Origin: Roseiarcus sp963842835
Lineage (GTDB): Bacteria > Pseudomonadota > Alphaproteobacteria > Rhizobiales > Beijerinckiaceae
Direction of reading: 5' to 3'
Length of the DNA stretch: 64,000 bases
Assembly: GCA_963842835.1 (NCBI GenBank)
Contig: CAWJIB010000010.1
Coordinates: forward strand, 124,001-188,000
How positions within the stretch are numbered: position 1 is the first letter of the stretch; every line of letters starts with the position of its first letter. A model generated the notes under the pieces. It saw only the letters and a program-made list of their open reading frames with translations, was not told the origin of the DNA and did no database searches. Positions 15,316 through 23,901 of this stretch are shown piece by piece. Made by a program: the position numbers and the translations under genes.

Positions 15316-15978
15316 TCATCGGCGCGGCGCCGCGAGCGCCAGAGCCTGCGCCCCGCCCATCGGCTCGCGCGCCGGCCAGGCGTCGAAATCGGCGGGCGCG
15401 TCGAGCGCCGCGGTCAGCCGGCGCCGGTATTCCTCGCGCGAAATCTCCACCGCGCCGAGCGCGGCCAGGTGCGGCGTGACGAATTGCGCGTCGAGCAGGC
15501 GAAAGCCGCCCAGGCGCAGGCGCGCGACGAGATGGACCAGCGCGACCTTCGAAGCGTCGCGCGCGAGGTGGAACATGCTCTCGCCGAAGAAGGCGCCGCC
15601 CAGGCTCACGCCGTAGAGCCCACCCACGAGCTCGCCGTCCCGGTAGGCCTCGATCGAATGGGCGTGGCCGCGCGCGAAGAGTTCGCAATAGAGACGCACG
15701 ATTTCCGCGTTGATCCAGGTCTTGTCGCGCTCGGCGCAGGCCTCGATCACCGCCGCGAAATCGCGGTCGGCGCGAACCTCGAAACGGTCGGAGCGCACGA
15801 TCTTGGCTAGGCTCTTCGACACGATCAGGCCGTCGAGCGGGAAGACGCCGCGCTGCTCGGGTTCGACCCAGAAGAGATTGGCCGCGTCCCGGCTCTCGGC
15901 CATCGGGAAGAGGCCGATGGAATAGGCCCGCAGGAGAATGTCGGGCGTGATCTCGAATTTTTGTTGGCGGCGCGACAT
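15316..15978 (-). CDS. aat: leucyl/phenylalanyl-tRNA--protein transferase
   Basis: Aat adds Leu or Phe from aminoacyl-tRNA to N-terminal Arg or Lys, making N-degrons for ClpS/ClpAP. The start is the ATG at 15978 (M-S-R-R-Q-Q-K-F-E-I-T), giving 220 aa; the open frame extends upstream to 16242, but that stretch has no family similarity. Family features include Y-S-I-G-L-F-P-M-A, W-V-E-P-E-Q-R-G-V-F-P-L, T-W-I-N-A-E, H-S-I-E-A-Y and L-L-D-A-Q-F-V-T-P-H-L-A-A-L-G-A. It is 57 bases from the ATP-grasp start on the same strand. The window also encodes Bpt, so both prokaryotic N-end transferases are present. Confidence 0.93.
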   Translation of the reverse strand: MSRRQQKFEITPDILLRAYSIGLFPMAESRDAANLFWVEPEQRGVFPLDGLIVSKSLAKIVRSDRFEVRADRDFAAVIEACAERDKTWINAEIVRLYCELFARGHAHSIEAYRDGELVGGLYGVSLGGAFFGESMFHLARDASKVALVHLVARLRLGGFRLLDAQFVTPHLAALGAVEISREEYRRRLTAALDAPADFDAWPAREPMGGAQALALAAPRR

Positions 15979-16113
15979 GAGGCGATCGTGCGTCCGGCGC
16001 CCGGCGCCGTCAACCGGCAAACGCTCCGAGCGAGCGAACGCATCGACGCAGCCGGCTTTCCCTTCGCGGCTTAATTTGCCAAAATGGGGCCGCCGACGCC
16101 AAACGGGGGGACC

Positions 16114-17391
16114 ATGACGAACGACGAGCCCGGCTTTTCGACGCTGTCGATCCATGCCGGCGCGAGGCCCGATCCGACGACCGGGGCGCGCATCACCCCG
16201 ATCTACCAGACGACCGCCTTCGTCTTCGACGACGTCGACCACGCCGCTTCGCTGTTCGGCCTACAGGCGTTCGGCAACATCTACACCCGCATCACCAACC
16301 CGACGACCGCGGCGCTCGAAGAGCGCGTCGCGGCGCTGGAAGGCGCGCCGGCCGCGCTGGCGGTGGCCTCGGGCCACGCCGCGCAGGCGATCGCCTTCCA
16401 CACGCTGATGCAGCCCGGCGACGAATTCGTCGCCTCGACAAAGCTCTACGGCGGGTCGATCAACCAGTTCAACCACGCCTTCAAGAACTTCGGCTGGCAG
16501 GTCAAATGGGCCAATCCCGACGATCTCGACGCCGTGCGCGCCGCCGTGAACGAAAAGACCAAAGCGATCTTCATCGAGTTGATCGCCAATCCCGGCGGCG
16601 TCGTCACCGACATCGAAGGCGTCGCCGCCATCGCCAAGGACGCCAAGATCCCGCTGATCGTCGACAACACGCTGGCGACGCCCTACCTCATCCGCCCGTT
16701 CGATCACGGCGCCGACATCGTCGTTCACTCCGCGACGAAATATCTTTGCGGCCATGGCAATTCGATGGGCGGCGTGATCGTCGACGGCGGCTCGTTCGAA
16801 TGGATGGGCGACGCGCGCTACCCCATGTTGTCGGCGCCGCGGCCCGAATACAACGGCATGACGCTCGCCGAGACCTTCGGCAATTTCGCTTTCGCGATCG
16901 CCTGCCGTGTTCTCGGCCTGCGCGATCTCGGTCCGGCGATCTCGCCGTTCAATTCCTTTCTGATCCTCACCGGAATCGAAACGCTGTCGCTGCGCATGCA
17001 GCGACATTGCGACAACGCGCTCGTGGTGGCCAGGCATTTGGCCGGGCATGACAAGGTCGGGTGGGTTTCCTACGCCGGACTGCCCGGCAATCGCTACAAC
17101 GAGCTGGCGCGGCGCTATTGCCCGAAAGGGGCCGGCGGCGTTTTCACCTTCGGCGTCAAGGGCGGCTACGAGGCGGGCGTCGCCCTGGTCAGCAAGCTGC
17201 AATTGTTCTCCCATGTCGCCAATATCGGCGACACCCGCTCGCTCGTCATTCACCCCGCTTCGACCACGCACCGCCAGCTCGCCGACGCGCAAAGAATCGC
17301 CGCCGGCGCCGGGCCGGACGTGGTGCGGCTGTCGATCGGGCTGGAGGACGTCGCGGACTTGATCGCAGACCTGGATCAGGCGCTGGCGTGA
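16114..17391 (+). CDS. metY: O-acetylhomoserine aminocarboxypropyltransferase
   Basis: This is a Cys/Met metabolism PLP enzyme of 425 aa that makes homocysteine from O-acetylhomoserine and sulfide. The PLP lysine is Lys209 in S-A-T-K-Y-L-C-G-H-G. Other signatures are T-R-I-T-N-P-T-T, the S-G-H-A-A-Q-A phosphate loop, and H-P-A-S-T-T-H-R-Q-L near the C-terminus. The ATG at 16114 follows a run of G (cggggggacc) and is preferred to the upstream in-frame ATG at 16084. It is divergent from aat. The length and the S-T-T-H motif favour MetY over MetB or MetZ. Confidence 0.9.
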   Translation: MTNDEPGFSTLSIHAGARPDPTTGARITPIYQTTAFVFDDVDHAASLFGLQAFGNIYTRITNPTTAALEERVAALEGAPAALAVASGHAAQAIAFHTLMQPGDEFVASTKLYGGSINQFNHAFKNFGWQVKWANPDDLDAVRAAVNEKTKAIFIELIANPGGVVTDIEGVAAIAKDAKIPLIVDNTLATPYLIRPFDHGADIVVHSATKYLCGHGNSMGGVIVDGGSFEWMGDARYPMLSAPRPEYNGMTLAETFGNFAFAIACRVLGLRDLGPAISPFNSFLILTGIETLSLRMQRHCDNALVVARHLAGHDKVGWVSYAGLPGNRYNELARRYCPKGAGGVFTFGVKGGYEAGVALVSKLQLFSHVANIGDTRSLVIHPASTTHRQLADAQRIAAGAGPDVVRLSIGLEDVADLIADLDQALA

Positions 17392-17424
17392 AAGCAGGCG
17401 AAGCGGCGTTGGCCGCGCCTTCGC

Positions 17425-19197
17425 CTATCCCCCGCCGAGAACGCCGCGCGCCGCGAGGCTCGACTCCTGGGCGTAGCGGCGCGCGACGAAGGCCTCGCTG
17501 AGCGTGCCGACGACGACGCCCGTCGCGCGCTCCGTGACGGCGAGCGTGTCCGTTTGCGCGGCGTCGAAAATCGCCAGCGCCGAGCGCGCGTCGATGTCGG
17601 GATGCAGCGTCGTCTGCGGCAGGCGCGCGACGGCCGAGATCGGACCGCCGTCCTCGCCGTCCGCGAGGGGAACGGCGTGCGCCTCGGGCACGAGAACCAG
17701 CCCCCGATAGCGTCCCGCTTCGTCGACGGCGACGACGCCATGCGCGCTGCCGAGCGGATAGGCGTCGCGAAAGGCGCGCACCGTCGCCTGCGCCGGCGTC
17801 GTCGGCGGGGCGCGGACCATCAAGCGCGCGACGGTCAGATCGCGCAGCCAGCCGACATCCTGGGCGCCGCGGATCGACTCGCCGCGCAGATGCAGGCGCC
17901 ACGTGGCGAAGGAATAGCCGAAGGTGGCGCGCACGGCGAGGCTGGTCGCGATGCAGGCCGCCAGCACGCCGCCCGCCACCCCGAGATCGCCGGTGCTCTC
18001 CAGCACGAGGAACGTCATCGTCAGCGGTCCGCCGACGACCGCGACGCCGAGCGTTCCCATGCCGGCCAGGACGCAGGCGGTCGAATCGAGCCCGAGCGCG
18101 GGCAGCGCGGCGTTGACGCCGAGCCCATAGAGCTTGCCGAGCAGCGCGCCGACGAACAGCGAGGCGAAGAACAGACCGCCGCGAAAGCCCGAGGCGAGCG
18201 AGACGAGGCTCGCGGTCAGTTTGAGGCCGATGAGCGCGAGGAGGGTCGCGACCGAAAGCGCCGCGGGAAAGTCGAGCCCGAGGGCGCCGTGTCCGGCGCC
18301 GAGCACTTGCGGCGTAAGAAGCGCCATCGCGGCGACTAGAAGGCCGCCGAGGACCGGGCGCGCCCAAAGCGGCGCGCGCGTGGCCGCGAAGGCGCGCTCG
18401 AGCACGGCCGCGGCGCGCATCGCGCCGACGCCGAGCGCCGCCGCTATAAGGCCCAACCCGATCAGCGCGAGGTGATGACCGATGGCCAGAGGCGCGACGG
18501 GCGGCGCGACGACGACATAGGGGGCGCCGCCCAGCGCCTTGACGATCAAGGTCGCGGCGAGCGCGGCGGCGAAAATCGGGCCGGCGTTGGCGAGCGAATA
18601 AGCGCCGACGATCAGTTCCGACGCATAGAAGGCGCCGGTGAGCGGCGCGCCAAACGCCGCCGCGATCGCCCCGCCGGCGCCGCAACCCACCAAGATGCGC
18701 AAGTCCTGGCGGCGCAGCTGCAACGCCAAGCCGATGCGCGAGGCGATGGCGGCGCCGATCTGCGCATAGCCCGCTTCGAGCCCGACCGACGCGCCGCAGC
18801 CGTTGGAGATCACGGTCTGCGTGGCTACGAGCGCGCTTTCGCCGATCGCCATGCGGCCGCCGCGCAAGGCGTTGGCTTCGATCGGATCGACCGCCGGCGG
18901 CCGCTTCTCGGCGCGTCGCCAGCGCTCGATCAGCCCGAGAGCGAGCCCGCCGAGGGGAAGCGCGAGGAACGCCGCGAGAGGGGAAATCCGCGCCGCCGCG
19001 CTCAATCGCACATCGAACGGGATGCCGTAGATCGCGACATGCGCGCTTTCCGCGATGAAGGTCATCGCGGTCACGCAGAGGCCGGCCAGGGCGCCGACGA
19101 CGGCCGCGACGACGACCTGCGAGAGTTCATTGGAGCGGACGATGGCGCGCAGGCGCGACCCGGCGACGAGCAGCCGGCGCCAAGCGGCGATCTTCAT
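17425..19197 (-). CDS. ClC family chloride channel/transporter with CBS domains
   Basis: The 590-aa protein has a ClC membrane domain of about 10-12 helices to roughly residue 430 and two C-terminal CBS motifs. The selectivity segment reads G-A-S-V-G-L-E-A-G-Y, keeping the gating glutamate but with Leu-Glu-Ala in place of the usual Arg-Glu-Gly-Pro. A second anion segment is G-F-R-G-G-L-F-F-A-S. ClC proteins move Cl- with or without proton exchange across the inner membrane, and CBS domains usually bind adenine nucleotides. The ATG overlaps the ctaA stop (ATGA), so the gene is translationally coupled to ctaA. Confidence 0.9.
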   Translation of the reverse strand: MKIAAWRRLLVAGSRLRAIVRSNELSQVVVAAVVGALAGLCVTAMTFIAESAHVAIYGIPFDVRLSAAARISPLAAFLALPLGGLALGLIERWRRAEKRPPAVDPIEANALRGGRMAIGESALVATQTVISNGCGASVGLEAGYAQIGAAIASRIGLALQLRRQDLRILVGCGAGGAIAAAFGAPLTGAFYASELIVGAYSLANAGPIFAAALAATLIVKALGGAPYVVVAPPVAPLAIGHHLALIGLGLIAAALGVGAMRAAAVLERAFAATRAPLWARPVLGGLLVAAMALLTPQVLGAGHGALGLDFPAALSVATLLALIGLKLTASLVSLASGFRGGLFFASLFVGALLGKLYGLGVNAALPALGLDSTACVLAGMGTLGVAVVGGPLTMTFLVLESTGDLGVAGGVLAACIATSLAVRATFGYSFATWRLHLRGESIRGAQDVGWLRDLTVARLMVRAPPTTPAQATVRAFRDAYPLGSAHGVVAVDEAGRYRGLVLVPEAHAVPLADGEDGGPISAVARLPQTTLHPDIDARSALAIFDAAQTDTLAVTERATGVVVGTLSEAFVARRYAQESSLAARGVLGGG

Positions 19198-20306
19198 GAG
19201 GCCTGGCGCGCGCGGCCGCGACGCGCGTCGGGCGCGGCAGCCGTCATCGCGCCGTCTCCCCCCGCCCGCTCGATTTCCGTCACCCGCCAGTGCGCGACCG
19301 CCATGCCGAACAGCAGCAGCGCGACCGCCTGATGGGCGAGTGCGAATTCGATCGGCGCGACCAGGATCAGCGTGGCGACGCCCAGCGCCGCCTGCAGGAT
19401 CGCCAGCGCGGCGAGCGCGCCGGCGCGGCGGGCGAGCGACGTGCCAGGCGCGCGCCGGCGCGCGGCGAACGCGTGCGCAAGCGCCGCCGCGACGACCGCG
19501 TAGGCGACGAGGCGGTGATCGAATTGCGCGGTCGTCACGTCATCCACGATCGAGCGCGGCCAGGGCGCGAGGCCGAAGAGGCCGGCGGGAATCAGCTTGC
19601 CGTCCATCAGCGGCCAAGTGTTGTAGATCAGGCCGGCGCGAAGGCCCGCGACCAGCGCGCCAAGGCCGAGCTGGCAGAAGATCAGCGCGACAAGGACGCC
19701 CGCCCCTGCGACAAACCCCGCGCCGGCGCTCTCGCGCGGGCGCTTGGCTAGGCCGACGGCGGCGTAGATCAGCGCGCCGAAGGTCGCGGCGGCGATGAGA
19801 AGGTGCAGCGCGAGTCGATCCTGCGCGACTTCGGTGCGCTCGGCGAGGCCCGAACTGACCATCCACCAGCCGATGATCGGCTCCAGCGCCAGCAGGCCGG
19901 TCGCGACCGCGATCTGGCGCCCGAGCGGGCCCTTAAAGCGGCCACGGCGCCAGAACCACAGGGCGGGCAGAACGAAGGCCGCGCCGGTCAGGCGGGCGAG
20001 CAGGCGATGGCTCCATTCCCAAAAATAGATGGTCTTGAAACCCTCGAGATTCATATCCGCGTTGAGCGCGGAATATTGCGGGATTTGCTTATAGCGCTGG
20101 AATTCCTCGGCCCAGTCGGCTTGGCTGAGGGGCGGAATCACGCCGGTCACGGGCCGCCATTGCGTGATCGACAGGCCGGATTCAGTGAGCCGCGTCGCCC
20201 CGCCGACGATCACCATCACGAAGACCAACGCCGCGACCGCGATGAGCCACGCGCGCACGGCGCGGGTCTCCCCTCGGGTCATCGCCTGACGGCCTTGTTG
20301 GGGCAT
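19194..20306 (-). CDS. ctaA: heme A synthase (COX15/CtaA)
   Basis: CtaA oxidises heme O to heme A for aa3-type cytochrome oxidase. The 370-aa protein has about eight membrane helices and the four conserved histidines in W-S-H-R-L-L-A-R, L-H-L-L-I-A, F-D-H-R-L-V-A-Y and A-H-Q-A-V-A. The alphaproteobacterial pair N-T-W-P-L-M-D-G is present. The start is taken at the ATG at 20306 (M-P-Q-Q-G); an internal ATG at 20282 is also possible. The long open frame upstream to 20798 is antisense to bluB and is not coding. It is divergent from the DUF2842 gene. Confidence 0.93.
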   Translation of the reverse strand: MPQQGRQAMTRGETRAVRAWLIAVAALVFVMVIVGGATRLTESGLSITQWRPVTGVIPPLSQADWAEEFQRYKQIPQYSALNADMNLEGFKTIYFWEWSHRLLARLTGAAFVLPALWFWRRGRFKGPLGRQIAVATGLLALEPIIGWWMVSSGLAERTEVAQDRLALHLLIAAATFGALIYAAVGLAKRPRESAGAGFVAGAGVLVALIFCQLGLGALVAGLRAGLIYNTWPLMDGKLIPAGLFGLAPWPRSIVDDVTTAQFDHRLVAYAVVAAALAHAFAARRRAPGTSLARRAGALAALAILQAALGVATLILVAPIEFALAHQAVALLLFGMAVAHWRVTEIERAGGDGAMTAAAPDARRGRARQAS

Positions 20307-20405
20307 TCCCGCTTCCCGGCTTGCATCGTTGCACGCGCCAAGACATAAGCGGTCGCGCTTCGCGCCGCAAATCGCTTGCGGCGAGAGTTCTCGTGAGGGT
20401 CCGCC

Positions 20406-20621
20406 ATGTCCGCGCGCATCCGCAAACTCATCGGCGGCGTCGCCATGATCGCCTTCGTCGGCTTTTACGCGATGATCGCGATGGCGCTCGCCCAGTCGCG
20501 TCCGCTGCAAGAGGCGCCGGCCCTCGTGCAGACGCTCGGCTATATCGTGCTGGGCCTGGCCTGGACCTTGCCGCTCATGCCGCTCATCAAGTGGATGGAG
20601 CGGCCCGACAGGCGCGCGTGA
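20406..20621 (+). CDS. DUF2842 small membrane protein
   Basis: This 71-aa protein has two membrane helices (about 9-29 and 42-60) and ends K-W-M-E-R-P-D. Its pattern matches DUF2842, a family restricted mainly to alphaproteobacteria and often found beside ctaA, as here. The role is unknown; a part in cytochrome oxidase assembly has only contextual support. The ATG follows gtgagggtccgcc. Confidence 0.8.
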   Translation: MSARIRKLIGGVAMIAFVGFYAMIAMALAQSRPLQEAPALVQTLGYIVLGLAWTLPLMPLIKWMERPDRRA

Positions 20622-20657
20622 CTTCGCGCCGGAGTTCCCTTTGATGCGCGCGCCGTC

Positions 20658-21302
20658 ATGAATCGCGAGCCGCCCGTCTTCGACGCCGCCTTTCGCGACA
20701 AGTTGGCGTCGTTGTTCGCGTGGCGGCGCGACGTCAGGCGTTTTCGCCCCGATCCGGTTTCCCCGGCCTTGATCGACGAATTGCTCGATCTCGCGCAACT
20801 CGCGCCCTCAGTGGGCAACAGCCAGCCCTGGCGCATCGTCAGCGTCGAAAGCCCGCAAAGGCGCGCCGCCGTCCGCGCCAATTTCGAACGCTGCAACGCC
20901 GAGGCGCTGGCGGCGCAATGCGGCGAACAGGCCGAGCTCTACGCCCGGCTGAAACTGGCCGGCCTCGACGCGGCGCCGGTGCAACTGGCGGTCTTCTGCG
21001 ATCGCTCGACGACGCAAGGCCATGGGCTCGGCGTGCGCACGATGCCGGAAATGTTGGACTACTCCGTCGTCGGCATGATCGCGTCGCTGTGGCTCGCCGC
21101 GCGCGCGGCCGGCCTCGGCCTCGGCTGGATATCGATCCTCGATCCCGCCGCCGCGGCGCGGGATCTGGGGACGCCCGCGGAACACAAGCTGATCGCCTAT
21201 CTCTGCCTGGGCTGGCCGATGGAAGAACACGACGACCCCGAGCTCGTGCGCCACGGCTGGCAGGAGCGCACCGGCAAGGGGCGAGAGACGACGATCGTCT
21301 AG
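20658..21302 (+). CDS. bluB: 5,6-dimethylbenzimidazole synthase BluB
   Basis: BluB cleaves reduced FMN with oxygen to make the lower ligand of vitamin B12. The 214-aa protein has the BluB-specific W-R-R-D-V-R-R-F near residue 22, A-P-S-V-G-N-S-Q-P-W-R, and Q-G-H-G-L-G-V-R-T-M-P-E-M-L. It also has the A-A-R-A-A-G-L-G-L-G-W-I-S-I-L-D-P segment that separates BluB from general nitroreductases. It follows the DUF2842 gene by 36 bases. No other cobalamin gene is in the window, so the rest of the pathway must lie elsewhere. Confidence 0.9.
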   Translation: MNREPPVFDAAFRDKLASLFAWRRDVRRFRPDPVSPALIDELLDLAQLAPSVGNSQPWRIVSVESPQRRAAVRANFERCNAEALAAQCGEQAELYARLKLAGLDAAPVQLAVFCDRSTTQGHGLGVRTMPEMLDYSVVGMIASLWLAARAAGLGLGWISILDPAAAARDLGTPAEHKLIAYLCLGWPMEEHDDPELVRHGWQERTGKGRETTIV

Positions 21303-21611
21303 AAGGAATGGGCCCCTCGCCTTCGCTCGCTTGCGGCGAGAACGAGGAAAACCGTCAATTCGTTGCGCTGAGAATTTTCAACTCGATCTGGCCGACTTTT
21401 CGCCAGTAGGCCAGCGTGTGCGCCGTCGCAATTCGGACGGCCAACACTGTGGACCGAGCTGGCCTTTATAAAGAAAAATATACAATCTAAAATCTATTTT
21501 ACTTTGGCGATTACTTCTTTTCGCCAGTGCCGAGGCTAATTATGTCCTTGACGGAGGCGGCGATGCTTTGTGGGCGCGCTTCGCGGACGCCGCTTTCCCA
21601 GGGAGATGGTC
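21303..21611. other. AT-rich upstream region of the Gly/Tyr-rich protein gene
   Basis: This stretch holds no gene. Bases 21465-21520 (tataaagaaaaatatacaatctaaaatc...) are the most AT-rich part of the neighbourhood and lie about 100-150 bases before the Gly-rich protein start, so they may contain its promoter. No specific -35/-10 pair or operator can be assigned with confidence. Confidence 0.4.
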
Positions 21612-22001
21612 ATGCGTGCATCGATCAAGACTACGGTCGCCGGCATTCTCACCGCAACCGCGCTGGCTGTCGCGACAATTGGCGGCGCCGCGCCGGCGTC
21701 CGCAGCCAATTTTCACGGCGGCGGCGGGCACGGCTTCGGCGGAGGGTTTGGCCACGGCTTCGGCGGGCGCGGCTTCGGAGGCTTTGGCCACGGTTTCAGC
21801 GGGCGCGGCTTCGCCGGAGGCTTCGGTCGCCACTTCGGCGGGCGCGGCTTCGCCGGAGGTTATGGCCGATACGGCGGGTACGGCGGGTACGGCGGGTACG
21901 GCGGGTACGGCGGGTACGGCGGGTACGGCGGTTACGGCGGGTACTACGGCTACTATTGCGATCCGTACTGGCTGCTCATAGATCCGTTGTTGTGCATGTG
22001 A
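21612..22001 (+). CDS. secreted glycine/tyrosine-rich repeat protein
   Basis: The start is the ATG at 21612, 9 bases after AGGGA; it gives a clear signal peptide (M-R-A-S-I-K-T-T-V ... A-P-A-S-A-A, cleavage about residue 33). The mature protein consists of H-G-F-G-G / R-G-F-G-G repeats followed by eight or nine Y-G-G repeats, then Y-Y-G-Y-Y-C-D-P-Y-W and a short tail with two Cys. Such proteins are usually extracellular or envelope-associated, unstructured and sometimes adhesive. No family function is known. The Y-G-G tract is encoded by a perfect 9-bp tandem repeat. Confidence 0.75.
   Translation: MRASIKTTVAGILTATALAVATIGGAAPASAANFHGGGGHGFGGGFGHGFGGRGFGGFGHGFSGRGFAGGFGRHFGGRGFAGGYGRYGGYGGYGGYGGYGGYGGYGGYGGYYGYYCDPYWLLIDPLLCM
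21870..21941. repeat. eight tandem copies of a 9-bp coding repeat (tacggcggg)
   Basis: Eight head-to-tail units cover 72 bases; the seventh unit differs by one base (tacggcggt). Each encodes Tyr-Gly-Gly inside the secreted Gly/Tyr-rich protein. Because the unit is a multiple of three, copy-number change would alter protein length without breaking the frame. Confidence 0.93.
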
Positions 22002-22194
22002 TCGTTGGTCGTTCGCCGCGCCTTTGGGACGCGCGCAAGAGAGCGCCCTGCCCGGCCGGGGGTCGCCTGTCGCGACTCGGTGTCGTCTGCCCCCTGCGAT
22101 GAGGGCTCTCGCTGGCGAAGCCCGGTGAACGGCGCGCGGCCGGCGACCCTCCCCTGCCGAGTTAGCTCGAGTCGGCCAAGACCGGAGGCTTGCG

Positions 22195-22392
22195 ATGCCC
22201 TACAAGGTTCTGCGATGCGCCGTCTTGATGATCGCCCTTTCGGCGCCGCTTGGCGGTTGTCTCGAGATTGCGGGAGCCAAAATGAACCGCGGGCCCACCG
22301 CGCCGCAGGACAGCGCCTGCCGGCATGGCGCGCAATCGGCGGGCGAGACTGTCGGCTATGGCTGCGCGCCGACGGCGCCCGCCGCCGGCTGA
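22195..22392 (+). CDS. small putative lipoprotein
   Basis: This 65-aa ORF has a GGAGG ribosome site 6 bases before the ATG. It begins with a typical lipoprotein signal (M-P-Y-K-V-L-R-C ... P-L-G-G-C, lipidated Cys about residue 22). The mature part is about 43 residues with two further Cys and a low-complexity C-terminus. It precedes another small secreted protein gene by 27 bases. No family is recognised. Confidence 0.6.
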   Translation: MPYKVLRCAVLMIALSAPLGGCLEIAGAKMNRGPTAPQDSACRHGAQSAGETVGYGCAPTAPAAG

Positions 22393-22419
22393 GCCTGGCC
22401 TGGCAAGGGAGCAAAGCTC

Positions 22420-22974
22420 ATGCGCGCAGGAAGCTTCGCCACCGTTCTCGCCTTCGCCGCCGCCCTCTGCTCAGTCGATTTCGCCGCGGCCGACGACGCC
22501 GCGCGGCGCGATCGAGATTCCGCGGACCCCGGCGCCTCGGCTTGCGATTCTTTCGCCTGGCCAATCGAAAGAGAGCGCGCGTGGTTCGGCGACGCAAAAT
22601 TGGCGCGTCGCGCTTCGGGCGCGCGGCTTTCCAGAATTGATCGCGCCGTCGAACTGTCCCTTTTGCCGACGAAGAACGTTCGATTTTTCTTGGCGCCCGA
22701 ACGCGGTCCCCGAGCCGACAGCTACAGCGGCGAGGTGACGTTCTTCGGCGTGCCGAGGCCCGCGACTTATCAGGTGACGCTATCGGACGAGGCCTGGATC
22801 GAAGTGTTCGAAAATGGCGTGCGTCTGAAATCCATGTCTTCCACGGACGCGAAGGGTTGCGGGGGCGTGCGCAAAAGCGTGCGCTTCCAGCTCGCGCCTG
22901 GCGACCTCGTGCTGATCCAGTTGAGCGACGCGGCGAAGAACTCGATCAAGGTCGCCTTCGCCGAGGCGCCATAA
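22420..22974 (+). CDS. secreted hypothetical protein
   Basis: This 184-aa protein has a signal peptide (M-R-A-G-S-F-A-T-V-L ... F-A-A-A, cleavage about residue 24). The mature domain reads like a compact beta-rich periplasmic domain: S-Y-S-G-E-V-T-F-F-G-V-P-R-P-A-T-Y-Q-V-T-L-S-D-E-A-W-I-E-V-F, with two Cys in the mature part. The pattern resembles homologous secreted proteins of unknown function that Methylocystis-type genomes carry, but I cannot name a family. It probably forms a unit with the lipoprotein gene 27 bases upstream. Confidence 0.7.
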   Translation: MRAGSFATVLAFAAALCSVDFAAADDAARRDRDSADPGASACDSFAWPIERERAWFGDAKLARRASGARLSRIDRAVELSLLPTKNVRFFLAPERGPRADSYSGEVTFFGVPRPATYQVTLSDEAWIEVFENGVRLKSMSSTDAKGCGGVRKSVRFQLAPGDLVLIQLSDAAKNSIKVAFAEAP

Positions 22975-23074
22975 GGCGCCCCGGCGGACTCCGCCGCCAT
23001 TCAAGCCGCCGCGCCGCGCGGGTGCCGCGCCTGGGCGTGTTGACTCGAACGCCGCGATCTGGCGCCCTTAGTCG

Positions 23075-23407
23075 ATGTCGTCCGGTCCTGTGTCGTCGCT
23101 CCGATCCTGCTGGCGTCGAGCCTGGCCCGCCCGTCTCTTCATCGGCGCCGCAGTGTTCTTCTGGGGTCTGGCGGCCGCGGGCGAGGCCCCTGCCCTGCGG
23201 ACGTATCGCGTCAGCGAAATCGCGACGTTTTGGGGAACTGCTTTCCTGATCGTGGTCGGCCTGCCGCTGCTCGCCGCCTGGGCGCTGTGGTCGGCGCTCG
23301 GCGTCCGCCACTGGGCCGCGCGCTTGAGTCTCTACGCGGGATTCCTCGTGGCCGACTTCGGTTTGTGCGCATGGCTCTTCTTCGGCGGCGTCCAGCCGCA
23401 GATGTGA
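23075..23407 (+). CDS. hypothetical membrane protein
   Basis: The 110-aa ORF shows three hydrophobic segments (about residues 22-38, 50-72 and 84-103), with an Arg-rich N-terminus before the first. No ribosome site stands out before the ATG, and the gene is flanked by non-coding sequence on both sides. No family is recognised. The hydrophobicity pattern and strand asymmetry make it more likely real than chance. Confidence 0.5.
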   Translation: MSSGPVSSLRSCWRRAWPARLFIGAAVFFWGLAAAGEAPALRTYRVSEIATFWGTAFLIVVGLPLLAAWALWSALGVRHWAARLSLYAGFLVADFGLCAWLFFGGVQPQM

Positions 23408-23435
23408 TCGGCGCGGAATTGAGCGCCCGGCCCGC

Positions 23436-23792
23436 TCAATCCTTCTTCAACGCGAAAGACACCGCCGGGCGGCCTTGCTCGCGCACCGTGGCGCGGGCGC
23501 TCGTCGGCCCCTCGCGCGTCAACACGGCTTCGCCGCGCGACCATTTGATCGTCGCCGTCGCGCCGTTCGGTGAGACCGCGCCTTTGGCGTCCTCGATGTA
23601 ATCGTCGCGCCAGTAGATTCCGATGAATTCGTCGCCGGCGAAAATAATCTGCGCGCCCGATTTGTCGCTCCAGCCGCCGGCCCATGTTCCATCCCAGGAC
23701 TGCCGTACCTGGGCGAAGGCGGGAGAGCCGATCGGGCCGGACGAGCCGGCGGCGCCGAGGAGGAGCAGCGAAATTACGACGAGGCGCTTCAT
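23436..23792 (-). CDS. secreted hypothetical protein, lipocalin-like beta pattern
   Basis: A signal peptide (M-K-R-L-V-V-I-S-L-L-L-L-G ... S-P-A-F-A, cleavage about residue 27) precedes about 90 residues with W-D-G-T-W-A-G-G-W and alternating hydrophobic strands, a pattern seen in small periplasmic beta-barrel proteins. The ATG at 23792 is preceded by gaaggattcct, a good ribosome site. It converges with the membrane protein gene, leaving 28 bases between stops. Function is unknown. Confidence 0.65.
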   Translation of the reverse strand: MKRLVVISLLLLGAAGSSGPIGSPAFAQVRQSWDGTWAGGWSDKSGAQIIFAGDEFIGIYWRDDYIEDAKGAVSPNGATATIKWSRGEAVLTREGPTSARATVREQGRPAVSFALKKD

Positions 23793-23901
23793 GAGGAATC
23801 CTTCGTTGGGCGTGCAGCGGTCGCAAGCGATTTACGGTCTGGACGACGGCGCCGGCTGGGCGAGAGGCTCTCGCCCAATCCCGCTCTGGCGCCCTGGACT
23901 C

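Noticed and set aside
13243..15810. 855-codon plus-strand ORF across the ATP-grasp and aat genes
   Set aside because: It is the antisense shadow of several clearly recognised minus-strand genes; long antisense frames are common at this GC content.
16000..16113. SAM-responsive riboswitch before metY
   Set aside because: metY leaders in alphaproteobacteria sometimes carry SAM-II elements, but no matching conserved core was seen here.
21870..21941. Possible CRISPR-like array
   Set aside because: Units are 9 bp with no spacers; it is a coding tandem repeat.
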